A program made the position numbers and the translations under genes. A stretch of 64,000 nt of DNA from Clostridiaceae bacterium (GTDB lineage Bacteria > Bacillota > Clostridia > DSM-8532): positions 1 through 64,000 of the forward strand of contig DULR01000015.1 in the NCBI GenBank assembly GCA_012840245.1. The letters are read 5' to 3'. Positions 19,436 through 28,829 of the stretch are shown in pieces. Each line of letters opens with the position of its first letter. Position 1 is the stretch's first letter. The notes below the pieces were generated by a model that had not been told where the DNA came from, made no database searches, and saw only the letters and a program-made list of their open reading frames with translations.

Positions 19436-20677
19436 TCACTTTATTACTCTTCTGGCTCCCAGATATTTTTCACTGTACGTAGCAAGCGATCTTGTAACAA
19501 CTTTCTTCTTCGAAGAGGATGCATGGATAAACATACCGTTTCCAATATAAATGCCCACATGGCCTACTGTACCATTTTTCTCGGTATCCCAGAGAAGTAT
19601 GTCGCCTTTCTGAAGCTCTGAGCGGGATACTTTTGTTCCTATCGAAGCATAGGCATATGAAGAACTTGGGAGCTTGATCCCGAATTTGGCAAAAACATAT
19701 TGTGTAAATCCTGAGCAATCGAATCCCTTTGTGGAATGCCCGCCCCACACGTAGGGAACGCCAAGAAGTGTTTTTGAATATTCTACTATCTTGTCTGCCA
19801 GCGTCTGGCCTTCCGTACTCAAAGGCTGCGCTGCTTCAGTTTTGCCTGAAGTGGTCGCGCTTCTGGAAACGGTATTCTCAACTTTGTCGGCACTGCTGAC
19901 CAAATACTTGGCCAGTACATATCCCTTCTGATCTTTCCAGGTAGTAATCCTGGCCCATTCTCCCACCGTTTCGTAATAGGTGACCTTATCCCCTCTTGTT
20001 ATACTGGTTATCAGTTTACTGTCCTTTGTGGCCTTTTCCCTTACGTTGAGCTTGTCGGCATTTACATATTTGACCACTGGCTTTATAGTCTTGTCAGCAC
20101 TGTCAACCAGATACTCAGCCAATACATATCCATTTTTATCTGTCGAGGTCGTGATCCTTGCCCATTCGCCCACTGTTTCGTAATAGGTGACCTTATCTCC
20201 TCTTGTTATACTGGTAATCAAATTGCTGTCTTTTGTGGGCTTCTCTCTTACATTGAGCTTGTCGGCATTTACATACCTGACTTCAGATTTTATTTCTGAT
20301 TTGGGCTCATCGGCCAGAGCAATCATAGCAGCCGGTACGATTTTATTAATTTCAGGATCAATTACTATTTCTGTCTCATTAAGATCGATATTGGCTGTGG
20401 CTGCAGGAATGGGTTCTGATTGAAAGATATCTGTGTTACCGGAGGTTGCTGCCAGAGATGAGGAGGAATCAGTGAACGAAGCTGTCTGATCGTTATTATC
20501 TGTTCTTTGGTTTTCTATATTTATATTTAAACTTTTTTCTTCCGTAATATTTCCCTGCACATTTCCTGCCATGCTGTCATAGGATATTGTTGCAGAGAGA
20601 GCAAAGGCTGTTTGCGAAAGCATGAAAAGCAGGATCAGCAATAAAAATGGTGTGTTTATCTTTTTATGTCGTTCCAT
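19436..20677 (-). CDS. Secreted SH3b-SH3b-NlpC/P60 cell-wall hydrolase
   Basis: 413 residues from the preferred start: signal peptide (about 1-28, FLLLILLFMLSQTAFA), a low-complexity region, two bacterial SH3 domains of nearly the same sequence (each with YVNADKLNVREK and ITRGDKVTYYETVGEWARIT), and an NlpC/P60 endopeptidase with catalytic Cys in FDCSGF, His in GHVGIYIG and a third polar residue in FIHAS. It cleaves peptidoglycan stem peptides outside the cell. The frame is open 72 bases further upstream, but that part is the riboswitch; AGGAGG lies eight bases before the ATG at 20677. Control by c-di-AMP fits the known link of this second messenger with wall hydrolases. Confidence 0.93.
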   Translation of the reverse strand: MERHKKINTPFLLLILLFMLSQTAFALSATISYDSMAGNVQGNITEEKSLNINIENQRTDNNDQTASFTDSSSSLAATSGNTDIFQSEPIPAATANIDLNETEIVIDPEINKIVPAAMIALADEPKSEIKSEVRYVNADKLNVREKPTKDSNLITSITRGDKVTYYETVGEWARITTSTDKNGYVLAEYLVDSADKTIKPVVKYVNADKLNVREKATKDSKLITSITRGDKVTYYETVGEWARITTWKDQKGYVLAKYLVSSADKVENTVSRSATTSGKTEAAQPLSTEGQTLADKIVEYSKTLLGVPYVWGGHSTKGFDCSGFTQYVFAKFGIKLPSSSYAYASIGTKVSRSELQKGDILLWDTEKNGTVGHVGIYIGNGMFIHASSSKKKVVTRSLATYSEKYLGARRVIK

Positions 20678-20695
20678 GTTGTTCCTCCTATTTAA

Positions 20696-20801
20696 GGCTT
20701 CCGGAGTTAGCTGACGGGTGCGGGTAATAGGTACCCCTACCATTTGCATGGATTAACCCCATAAGATTGGTTCCTCCGTTCGCTTTTTCAGCGATTAAGC
20801 C
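20696..20801 (-). promoter_or_regulatory. ydaO/yuaA c-di-AMP riboswitch
   Basis: On the minus strand the conserved ydaO blocks are visible: ATCGCTGAAAAAGCGAACGG, then GGGGTTAATCC, GGTAGGGGTACC, and CCCGTCAGCTAACTCCGG. P1 is closed by GGCTT / AAGCC at the two ends. These RNAs bind c-di-AMP and usually switch off wall-hydrolase and potassium-transport genes. It ends 18 bp before the hydrolase start. No clear terminator is seen, so control could be at translation or the terminator may be weak. Confidence 0.92.
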
Positions 20802-21163
20802 TGTTTCTGTCTATATGCCCTGACACAAATCAAGGCTATACTATTAGTATATGTATATTTGTTCCAACCGCACAGTCTATTATATCAACAGTACACTCCG
20901 TTTACAAGCAATGGAACAACTTACCACAGACAACACACATAATATATCCAGTTTTTGATTTATTATTAAACCTGCATTATATTTGTATTTACAGGTTGGG
21001 AAATATTACTATGCAAGCAGCCATATATGTCCCAAGACTATAATACTATTCATGAAGGTATAAAATTACTACTATTTTCAGTGGTTCTGAAAAGCATGAG
21101 ATAACTGGATTCAATAGCAGGTCATAATACCAATGGAAAGTTGTGGTGTACACAAAAAAATAC
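20802..21163. other. AT-rich non-coding stretch between riboswitch and tRNA
   Basis: About 360 bp without a coding frame or a recognisable RNA. The left part must hold the promoter of the c-di-AMP riboswitch transcript (TATACT-like boxes near 20840), but no clean -35 is seen. Otherwise I see nothing in it. Confidence 0.5.
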
Positions 21164-21192
21164 TTGAAATTATAAAATGACGGTGCTATACT
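21164..21192 (+). promoter_or_regulatory. Promoter of the tRNA-fMet gene
   Basis: -35 TTGAAA (21164-21169) and -10 TATACT (21187-21192), spacer 17 bp, 24 bp before the tRNA 5' end. Confidence 0.8.
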
Positions 21193-21216
21193 AATAGGGC
21201 ACTAAAAAATTGACGT

Positions 21217-21294
<78 letters not shown>

Positions 21295-21299
21295 GTTAC

Positions 21300-21338
21300 A
21301 AAACCGCTTGTTCGGAAGAACAGGCGGTTTTGCTTTTT
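21300..21338 (+). terminator. tRNA-fMet transcript terminator
   Basis: A 14-bp stem AAAACCGCTTGTTC / GAACAGGCGGTTTT with a GGAA loop, then GCTTTTT. It follows the CCA end by five bases. Confidence 0.9.
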
Positions 21339-21432
21339 GATTTTTTATTAGTAAATTTTATCTGCATATTCCATATAAGTTTCTGTTTCGGACTTGCCCA
21401 TATCAGTTCTTTTCCCTGCTCCTGGCTGCAGC

Positions 21433-22386
21433 TTATTTCAACTTTATTGCCCTGCCTGTAATTACACCATTCTCATCCTTCATGATTTGAACCAAAATCC
21501 TTTCTTCATCACTTCCAAAGACCGCGGTATTTTTCCATACACCTGTTTCTCCCTCTTTGAAAAAATGTTCAATTGACAAACCAACTTTGGAACCTCCATA
21601 TTCATAATACGCCATACCCTTCTCATCAAAAGTGACCTCTTTTATTGATTCTGGTATTACAGCACCATTTTCAAATTCTTTTTCTATGTCTATAATTGGT
21701 TCTTCATGATCAACACCGGCTGTATCATCTTCCGGTTCCAGCAGTTCCTTTAAATACTCATCAGCCTTTTTATGGTCGGCTTTGTTTATATCGAGGGGCA
21801 GATCAAAAATTATGTTAATTCCTTTATAATCCGGATTAGGTGTGATTTCACCTGATCTTTCGTCATAAATGAATGCGTCAATATCGTAGAATGTGCCTGA
21901 ATTGATACAAAGATAGAGACCTCTGTCTGCAAACATTTCTATTCCATCGCATTCAATCAGTCTGTACATGACTCCATCTATCACGCATTCTCTGTAACCG
22001 CCGTTCATGGAAGCTATATTCACCAGCCATGGCTTTTGACCCTTGATTAATGGGGAAATAAAAAATTTTGATTCAGAATCCTTATCCCCAAAACCAGGAA
22101 TCATGCTGCCATCTTCTTTTTCTATTGATATTACAGCATAGGTCCTGTCCGGGTATATATCATGTACGGAACTTTTTATGCCGTTCAAACCTTCTCCCGA
22201 AACAATTCCTAAAAGGGTAAAATGATATCCGCCGGAACTTACAGACTTGTTTATTTTGATTGCATCCTCGCCTTCAAATGCAATGGCAAGCGGTACATCA
22301 TCAAAGTGCTCAGCAACTTCTTCAGGCGTAAGAAGCCGCCAGACTGCAAAAGCTGTTGCGGTCATGATCAGAAAAATAACAGCCAC
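21433..22386 (-). CDS. N-terminally truncated anti-sigma-factor-like membrane protein
   Basis: 317 residues from a GTG: one membrane helix (about 2-20) followed by an extracytoplasmic domain with phrases such as YHFTLLGIVSGEGL and DRTYAVISIEKEDGS, the layout of DUF4179-like anti-sigma proteins encoded next to ECF sigma factors. The normal cytoplasmic sigma-binding segment before the helix is missing: the frame is open only to about 22409, inside the stub of a sigma gene (22401-22565). A deletion seems to have removed the sigma 3' half and the anti-sigma 5' part together. A short-form protein from the GTG may still be made, but there is no good SD. Family call is moderate. Confidence 0.6.
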   Translation of the reverse strand: MAVIFLIMTATAFAVWRLLTPEEVAEHFDDVPLAIAFEGEDAIKINKSVSSGGYHFTLLGIVSGEGLNGIKSSVHDIYPDRTYAVISIEKEDGSMIPGFGDKDSESKFFISPLIKGQKPWLVNIASMNGGYRECVIDGVMYRLIECDGIEMFADRGLYLCINSGTFYDIDAFIYDERSGEITPNPDYKGINIIFDLPLDINKADHKKADEYLKELLEPEDDTAGVDHEEPIIDIEKEFENGAVIPESIKEVTFDEKGMAYYEYGGSKVGLSIEHFFKEGETGVWKNTAVFGSDEERILVQIMKDENGVITGRAIKLK

Positions 22387-22400
22387 GATAAAAGTAAATG

Positions 22401-22565
22401 CTAATTGATGCTTTTATTGAATTTATACCTTAATTCCATTGCTTTTAAAAAGGTTTCCTGATACAAATCGTCTGTATCGTTTATATTTTTAGCCAGCTTA
22501 TGGCAAAATCCATAGACTGCTTTACCATGCAGCTCCACAAGCTCGTTTATATCTGAGGTATTCAA
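22401..22565 (-). pseudogene. Truncated ECF sigma factor (region 2 stub)
   Basis: From a TTG at 22565 (AAAGGGG about seven bases before) runs a 54-residue frame with ELVELHGKAVYGFCHKL and DDLYQETFLKAMEL, a clear sigma-70 region 2.1-2.2 of the ECF type. It then stops at TAG (22401), so the DNA-melting remainder of region 2 and all of region 4 are lost. The end runs into the anti-sigma-like gene in another reading frame, which marks a deletion junction near 22400-22415. Confidence 0.75.
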
Positions 22566-22684
22566 ACTATATCCCCTTTCAGCAAGATTTAAGACTTCAA
22601 TATAAACCCGTCACTCATATATTGTCATATTTTATTAAATGGTTCATTTTGGGAGCCGGAAAATTGGGTCTTATATTATAAGTA

Positions 22685-22960
22685 TCGATTCATCATCTTT
22701 ATTGGATATCATGTATTTCTTGAAATTTGAGCATGCGGATTTCGGAGAATTGCTGGCATAGCAGTAAATACACCGGTGGCAGCAGGTATCGTACTGGCCG
22801 ATATCCTTGCTTACTATGCCATGCGGAAAAGCCTGATCAATAATTCATCATCTATGCATTTGCTTCTTCTTATTTTGTATCTGCTCAAATCTGTCTCTTC
22901 AGCACACGCAGCTATTTCAATCCCTCAATTTTATTTATCTCATACAGTCCCTTAGCAGTA
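22685..22960 (-). pseudogene. Broken partial copy of the DUF1848 gene
   Basis: This stretch is strongly similar at DNA level to the C-terminal third of the DUF1848 gene at 25576-26580 (roughly 25590-25975), including an identical run from GGATTTCGGAGAATTGCTGG into the CxxCxYCYA coding part. It lacks about 95 bp inside (after CTATG at 22818) and has many substitutions, so no frame is kept. Both copies are in the same direction and flank the ABC transporter genes. Confidence 0.85.
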
Positions 22961-23143
22961 GCCCAGCCTTAATGCTGGGCCAACTGATATTAATTATGGC
23001 GTAACCTATATGACAGGTTATAATGGCAAAGCTGCGGTCGTTCTCCATTGCGTAAGAAAGAACCAATTTTATCTGTATGTTCCAGATATAATTCATCTCC
23101 CGTACTGCTCTTGGCAGAATATAAATTAGTTGTCATTGGTTTT
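22961..23143. other. Non-coding stretch with a short hairpin
   Basis: GCCCAGC-CTTAAT-GCTGGGC (22961-22980) forms a 7-bp hairpin without a T tract on either side. The rest has only short frames without an RBS and nothing I recognise; it may be decayed DNA downstream of the permease gene. Confidence 0.4.
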
Positions 23144-24733
23144 TTATGTCCTTATTTTAAAAGTAGAAGGAGAGATATGTAGCACTGCTAAAAAACCGCT
23201 GAATGCCAGCAAGGACATGATCGCCAGAGGTATAAGAAAATTCGTGATGTCCCCGCGAATAAACAGTATGCCATATGATAAAAGGCCTTCTGTCTTGTTG
23301 ACAATAGTAAAAAGGGGACTCTTTACGGTGCAGTCCATGGTAAATGGCTGCAGAAGGTAATATGCAATCAAATGGAAAGTTTCAAATATAAAAAAAATCA
23401 AAGCAAATACGATACCAAAAGTGAGCAGCTTGTAAGCTGGCAGCCAGGTTCCTGCAGTCATCAGGAAAATGCAGACATCAGCCATTGCTATAACCAGTAA
23501 TAATGATCCATTCAGCATAAGGAAGCGAAATCGACGTAAAAGGCTGATCCGAATCATCGCTGCATCATAGAAGTGATGGTAAAGAAGCGGCGCATCCATA
23601 TTGCGGAAGCATAATTCCAGAAAGCTGCGTCCATAGGTCATCCCAATTACAGTAGTTATCATGAATGTTGAGTATTGCAGAATATTTGAATTTTTAAGGC
23701 CAAAAACCTGATAACGGAAAAGCAGCCCGCATACCACAGCAGAAATCGTGTTTGATATGATACTTTGTATTATCTGATTGCGAAAGGCTTTTCTCATTCT
23801 TCTCTTAAGTATCCTGTCGAAATAATTCCATGAATCAAGGTGTTTCAGATTCTGGAACTGGGTCATATGGACCGTTTCATCTTCTTCCTTCAGATTGAAC
23901 TCATCATATTCCCGACCGGATATCTTTTGCACGACAAACACCGGTTTAATCCCGGATGCAAATGCAACAGCAACAGTTTTATAATCCCGGAAGCTGAATA
24001 TTGGTATGCAAAAAGCTACACAAATAGCTAAAGCCGCTGCACCGATCCCTGCAAGGATCCAGGGGTCAGGGATTTTATCCGGGAAATTCAGAAAAATGCA
24101 TGAGGCATAAAGCACAAGCATCAATAACACAGAAACATTCCAGCGCTTTTTCCGTTCAGGAATCTTTGACTTCCTTTGGAAAATCATCAGAGACAAATAA
24201 TCACCTGCGGCAATTGCTGCCAGGTTGATACAAACCAGGCAGAATACAAGGTATCCATCCCTTAAGACATATATCAATGCAGGAGCTGTCATTATACCAT
24301 TATCCCACAGAATCTTTATGAACTTCTGACGATACCAGATTTCAGGATCCATCATAAAGTGGTTTAAAAACAGGATATCATCACGTACCGGAGCGAACAG
24401 CCTGCTGTTCTCCAAAGCCGGCAGAAAACAGCGGACGGTGATAAAAAAGAACGCATATAAAAGCGCATTTGCTGCTTCTTCCCGACCGAGCGCCTGCATT
24501 ATTGTTCCCGGTATCCAATACATGAATAATACAGTAGCCAGATTGCTTACAAGCGAATTCTTGACAAAATCCAGGATAAAACCGAAAGCGCTTACAAGGA
24601 TTTTTGGCAGTGTATAACGGTAAACATTCTGTGGGATGAACAGCCTGATAACCGGTAGTTTGGACAGATAATACAAAAAGGCATTGGTTTGCATGCTGAA
24701 ACGTATACGAATATATGTAAGCAGATTCCGCAT
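23144..24733 (-). CDS. ABC transporter membrane protein (multi-span permease)
   Basis: 529 residues, about ten to twelve hydrophobic segments, with a charged cytoplasmic stretch near residues 280-330. It starts 14 bp after the ATPase gene stop on the same strand, so the two form one transporter. The sequence resembles uncharacterised large ABC-2-like export permeases seen with short ATPases in Firmicutes. Neither substrate nor direction can be read. A remnant of the DUF1848 gene lies just downstream and the intact gene upstream of the cassette. Confidence 0.75.
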   Translation of the reverse strand: MRNLLTYIRIRFSMQTNAFLYYLSKLPVIRLFIPQNVYRYTLPKILVSAFGFILDFVKNSLVSNLATVLFMYWIPGTIMQALGREEAANALLYAFFFITVRCFLPALENSRLFAPVRDDILFLNHFMMDPEIWYRQKFIKILWDNGIMTAPALIYVLRDGYLVFCLVCINLAAIAAGDYLSLMIFQRKSKIPERKKRWNVSVLLMLVLYASCIFLNFPDKIPDPWILAGIGAAALAICVAFCIPIFSFRDYKTVAVAFASGIKPVFVVQKISGREYDEFNLKEEDETVHMTQFQNLKHLDSWNYFDRILKRRMRKAFRNQIIQSIISNTISAVVCGLLFRYQVFGLKNSNILQYSTFMITTVIGMTYGRSFLELCFRNMDAPLLYHHFYDAAMIRISLLRRFRFLMLNGSLLLVIAMADVCIFLMTAGTWLPAYKLLTFGIVFALIFFIFETFHLIAYYLLQPFTMDCTVKSPLFTIVNKTEGLLSYGILFIRGDITNFLIPLAIMSLLAFSGFLAVLHISPSTFKIRT

Positions 24734-24747
24734 ATCAGTCTCCTTTT

Positions 24748-25440
24748 TTAAGCTCCTTCTTTCAGGGCTGCAATAATTGATGCTTCGAATTTGTCATCAC
24801 TCAGATCTTCCGGGTCCATCGCACTAAGCCTGCCCTGATGCAGCAGCACAATATCGTCACTGACGTCCTTTGCCAACTGCAGGATATGTGTGGACATAAG
24901 GATTATATGATCGCTCTTCATGGCTATCATCAATTCCTTGATATCGTGTGAAACAATGATATCAAATGATGATAACGGTTCATCCAGCAGGATTATTTTT
25001 GGATTTCTGATCAGGCAGCATAAAAGCTGAAGCTTGTTTTTCATGCCGAAAGAATAGGATTTGATGAGCCTGAAATAATCTTTCGGTTCTATACGAACCA
25101 AATCCAGCCATTCCTCTGCGCTTCGTTCAACCCGACCATGCAGTTTTATAAAGAAGTGAATAAACTCATAACCCGTCAGGTATTCGGGCAGAACAGGCGA
25201 GGTTGAGACCATTCCGACATCGCTGAAGGTCAATGGCCTTTCTGTTGTTCCGTCTGAGTAAAGGATCCTCCCAGATTCATATTTCAGGTCACCGTTGATG
25301 CAATTGAAAAGCGTTGTCTTGCCTGCACCATTTCGTCCGAGGATACTGTATATTTTCCCTTGCTCGAACGAAAAACTGGCGTCCTTCAATACATTTTGTT
25401 TACCATATGATTTTGATAAATTCTGAATGTGCAAATGCAT
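24748..25440 (-). CDS. ABC transporter ATPase
   Basis: 230-residue ATPase of the ABC-2 export type: Walker A GRNGAGKTT (about 35-43), Walker B IILLDEPLSSFD, H-loop MSTHI. The signature is poorly conserved, YSFGMKNKLQ in place of LSGGQ, as in several ABC-2 ATPases (CcmA-like). GGAGATG lies nine bases before the ATG. It pairs with the permease gene 14 bp downstream. Confidence 0.9.
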   Translation of the reverse strand: MHLHIQNLSKSYGKQNVLKDASFSFEQGKIYSILGRNGAGKTTLFNCINGDLKYESGRILYSDGTTERPLTFSDVGMVSTSPVLPEYLTGYEFIHFFIKLHGRVERSAEEWLDLVRIEPKDYFRLIKSYSFGMKNKLQLLCCLIRNPKIILLDEPLSSFDIIVSHDIKELMIAMKSDHIILMSTHILQLAKDVSDDIVLLHQGRLSAMDPEDLSDDKFEASIIAALKEGA

Positions 25441-25575
25441 ATAGAAACATCTCCAAACATATGATTCTGCATATAATCGACAGATTCAGGAGCAACAAAG
25501 ATGATTCGGTTAACATTAAATCAAAAGTAATATATTAGTATTGTATCAGATTTTTGCTTGTTGTTAAATTAATAA

Positions 25576-26580
25576 TTAATTAAAAATAATTATTGATTCA
25601 TCATTTTTATTGGAGGTCAGGTATTTCTTGTAATTGTCGCAGGCGGATTTCGGAGAATTGCTGGCATAGCAGTAAATACACCGGTGGCAGCAGGTATCGT
25701 ACTGGCCGATATCCTTGCTCACTATGCACCCGCAGTGTTCACGCTGGCCTTTGTCCTTGAGCTTTTTTGACCTGTCTTCTGCATTGTCCCTGCAGCATAA
25801 GAAGTCAATCAGTTCTTTGTCATGCGGAAAAAGCCTGATCAATAATTCATCATCGATGCATTTATTTTTTTGAATATTATACTTGCTTAAATCAATTTCT
25901 TCAGCGCATGTGGCTATTTCGATTCCCCAGCTTTTATTTATCTCATAAAGGCCTTGTGCCACTGCTTCCATTGTTTCGGGAGTAAATTCGATATAACTGA
26001 CATTACTTCTTTTAAGATTGCTTTGTACTTTACGATATGAATAAACATCTGCAAAACTTATTACCAGTTTGTTTGTATAATCAACGATCCGGTTCCCCAC
26101 CTTATATACCTTGTCGATTAATTTATCTGTGGTTACTTTGTCGGTCAGAAATAAAGGGTCAAATCTCCAGATAACTTTATCCTTCCCTATCTTGCCTGAG
26201 AGCTCCTTAAACGTGTCTATCCTTTTATCAAGGCCTCTTAAACCCGGCTCAAAACCTTCTTTTTCGTAATCATTTACTGTGAACAGGAAATAATAGTTTA
26301 TTTCCCTGTCATCAAACTCTTTAAGATGCGGAATCAGATTATTGGCGTCTTTCGTCCAGAAAACGAATGCACGGGTTTTTGTGAATGAAACATACTGCGG
26401 TTTTTTATTAAATGGGTTTATCCATTTGACATATCCCTCATTCAGCCTGTTTATAAGCCACTCAGCATAAAATGCAGGGATATCGGTAGCTCTGCTGGCT
26501 GAAATGATAACCGGAGCAATACCTTGCACTCTTCCCTCTTTAGTTTCAATTTCTACGGTGTCCCATTTATGTGAAGCCAT
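25576..26580 (-). CDS. DUF1848-family protein with a C-terminal Cys cluster
   Basis: 334 residues of the DUF1848 family. It has the family start ISASRATDIPAFYAEW (about 27-42), then KTRAFVFWTKDANNL and WRFDPLF, and ends in a Cys-rich motif, EHCGC...CCHRCIYCYA (about 290-315), thought to hold an iron-sulfur cluster; the family is regarded as related to radical-SAM/SPL-like proteins. Function unknown. A decayed partial copy lies at 22685-22960. Confidence 0.9.
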   Translation of the reverse strand: MASHKWDTVEIETKEGRVQGIAPVIISASRATDIPAFYAEWLINRLNEGYVKWINPFNKKPQYVSFTKTRAFVFWTKDANNLIPHLKEFDDREINYYFLFTVNDYEKEGFEPGLRGLDKRIDTFKELSGKIGKDKVIWRFDPLFLTDKVTTDKLIDKVYKVGNRIVDYTNKLVISFADVYSYRKVQSNLKRSNVSYIEFTPETMEAVAQGLYEINKSWGIEIATCAEEIDLSKYNIQKNKCIDDELLIRLFPHDKELIDFLCCRDNAEDRSKKLKDKGQREHCGCIVSKDIGQYDTCCHRCIYCYASNSPKSACDNYKKYLTSNKNDESIIIFN

Positions 26581-26809
26581 AAATTATGCCTCTTTCCCTT
26601 ATGTTAATTTTTTCTCTGTTATAAGTACTTTTATCTTACATAAAATATCAACAAGTAGCATTTATGTTAATTACAGTGTATAATTTTTTTATTGATATGG
26701 CGAATCAATATTTGATTGAGCATACAATCATAATTTTAATATAAAACTTTGCAGTCTGTATGCAAGCACTGAGTATGATAAGATCATCAAATAACTGGAG
26801 TGTTTATAA

Positions 26810-28075
26810 ATGAAAAATCTCATTCGGGTTATTTTTATTTTTGTATGTATTATATTATTCTTCTCATCATGTGTAAATGAAGCAACTAATAAAGACGATT
26901 TGATGCCAGAAAGTGATAATAAAAACAGTAATTCTATGGACGAAGCTACTCTGGAATCCGTCAGAACACCAGAAGCATCACAAAATAATGCGGATGATCA
27001 TTCTTACTTTACATATGAGCAAGCTATAAAAGACAGTGATTTTTTATTCGATCGTCTTAAAGAAGATTATCCGTTTGAGGGTGTTCTCTATAGAAAGTAC
27101 GGTCTGACACTTGACTCTATAAAAGATAATTTCAATAAGTCTCTTACTGATAATAAAAATGATATGGATCTTAATAAATTTGCTCTGCTTCTGAAAGATA
27201 CTGTTCAATCATTTCAGGGGCTTGCTCATTCTGGGTTGATCGATTGCACCAGATACAGAGATTTAAGAGAATTTTTAAAAAGTGTCTATGATCAAAATGA
27301 TGAACGCTATGCACCTTTTATCGGTAAAAACACAATGAAAACATATCTATATTTTTCGTTACCTGATCGAATGCAAATTTTAACTACGCCATCGTCAAAT
27401 CCAAGAAATTCTTCCAATGAGATTTCGCTAAAGATTTTGGACGATAATATTGCATATATTAAAATACCCTCTATGAAAAGCGGCAAAGCGCTTGAGAATG
27501 ACTATGCTGAATTAATTAAGTTCTATGAGGAAATATCGGATTTTAAAAATCTTATCATTGATATAACAGGAAATGGCGGGGGAAGCGATTGGTATTGGAT
27601 GAATAATATAGTGAGACCGAACATATCAAAGCCGGTAAAAGTAATAAATTATTTTTTTATGAAACAAAGTGACATAAATCTGAGATTTTACGAACTGAAT
27701 ACCGGGAGAAGTATATATGAAAGTAAAGCAGATAAGAATGTAATCGATACTTTGCCAATGATAAACCCAGATGATTTAGAAAAACCAGGACATTTGTTTG
27801 AAGCCTATAAAGAAATATATCCTCTAAAAGAAGGCGAGCAATTGTTCAGCGGCAACATTTATCTGTTAGTTGATAAACATGTTTATTCATCTGCTGAAAG
27901 TTTCGCAATGTTTTGTCATCAAACCGGTTTTGCTTATATAGTAGGTGCAGGAACAGGAGGTGATGGTGGTGGTTTTGATCCGGTCTTTATCGCCTTACCT
28001 GAAAGTGGATTAATCGTAAGATGCCGGGCGAGTTCATACCTCTTGCAGAAGAAACCGGTCTTATCGTTCCAATAG
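26810..28075 (+). pseudogene. S41-type peptidase lipoprotein, 3' end replaced by foreign sequence
   Basis: The first 404 residues are a lipoprotein (MKN...LFFSSC, lipobox Cys 21) with a tail-specific-protease S41 domain: the fold block IKIPSMKSGKALEND and the catalytic Ser region VYSSAESFAMFC, then GAGTGGDGGGFDPVF and SGLIVR. At about 28018 the similarity stops and 17 unrelated residues follow, read out of frame from an EAL-domain gene. The normal last third of the S41 end (substrate/product loop and closing strands) is absent. GGAGTG precedes the ATG by eight bases. The protein may be made but is probably damaged. Confidence 0.8.
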
Positions 28076-28653
28076 GAGAATGGGCGCTTTATTCTGCTTG
28101 TAAACAGAATAAAGAATGGCAGAAAAAGGGGTTTCCTGTAATCCCGATATCAGTGAATGTATCGGGCCTGCAATTCCAGTCTGAAAGCTTCATACATTCC
28201 GTAACCAGTGCACTTAAATATACAGGGCTTTCGCCCGACTGCCTGGAGATCGAAATCACAGAGAGTATCCTTCACGAAATCGGAAAGATCGGAGAAAATG
28301 TAAATAAACTTAGACGTTTAGGTGTTAAAATTTCCATAGATGATTTCGGTACCGGGTATTCATCGATAAGTCTGCTGAAAAGCTTGACCGTCAATAATTT
28401 GAAGCTTGATCCTTCATTCGTCAAAGATGTTGATACAAACCCCAAGACTGAATTGCTTATAAAATCAATAATAGATATGGGGCATAATCTGGGGTTCAAA
28501 ATAGTCGCAGAAGGTGTGGAGTATGAGTATCAGATGAGGATGCTTCAAAGAAACGGCTGCGATTTATTCCAGGGGTACTATTTCAGCAGACCTATGCCGG
28601 CAGAGGATATCGAGGCTCTGTGGCAAAAAAGTATGGATACGGAAAACGCTTGA
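28021..28653 (+). pseudogene. 5'-truncated EAL-domain (c-di-GMP phosphodiesterase) fragment
   Basis: 210 residues covering the C-terminal three quarters of an EAL domain: PGEFIPLAEETGLI, then EIEITES, DDFGTGYSS, LKLDPSFV and AEGVE, ending FQGYYFSRPMPAEDIE. The EAL motif itself, which supplies a metal ligand, and everything before it are lost; the fragment begins at the junction with the S41 gene at about 28020. No SD fits the first ATG. It cannot be an active phosphodiesterase as it stands. The joined parts point to an intragenic deletion or recombination. Confidence 0.85.
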
Positions 28654-28829
28654 ACAGCATCATTCCTTTTGAATATTGCATTAGAATAATTAGCAAAGAT
28701 CATTTTAAATACAATCAACATGTTCAAGCTCATACGTTCTTTTATAATACCTTAATAAATGGTAACATAGAAATGATCAGCGTAAAATCTGAAATACTTC
28801 AAGTATGAATTAAGGTGGGATATTCAGAT

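Noticed and set aside
22961-22980. Terminator for the permease gene
   Set aside because: The hairpin is real, but there is no T tract on either strand.
23000-23110. Minus-strand frame of about 50 codons beginning MNYIWNIQ
   Set aside because: Its ATG is only two bases after the SD-like GGGAG and no homology is seen.
28620-28808. 62-codon plus-strand frame after the EAL remnant
   Set aside because: It starts inside the EAL fragment, has no RBS and no family features.
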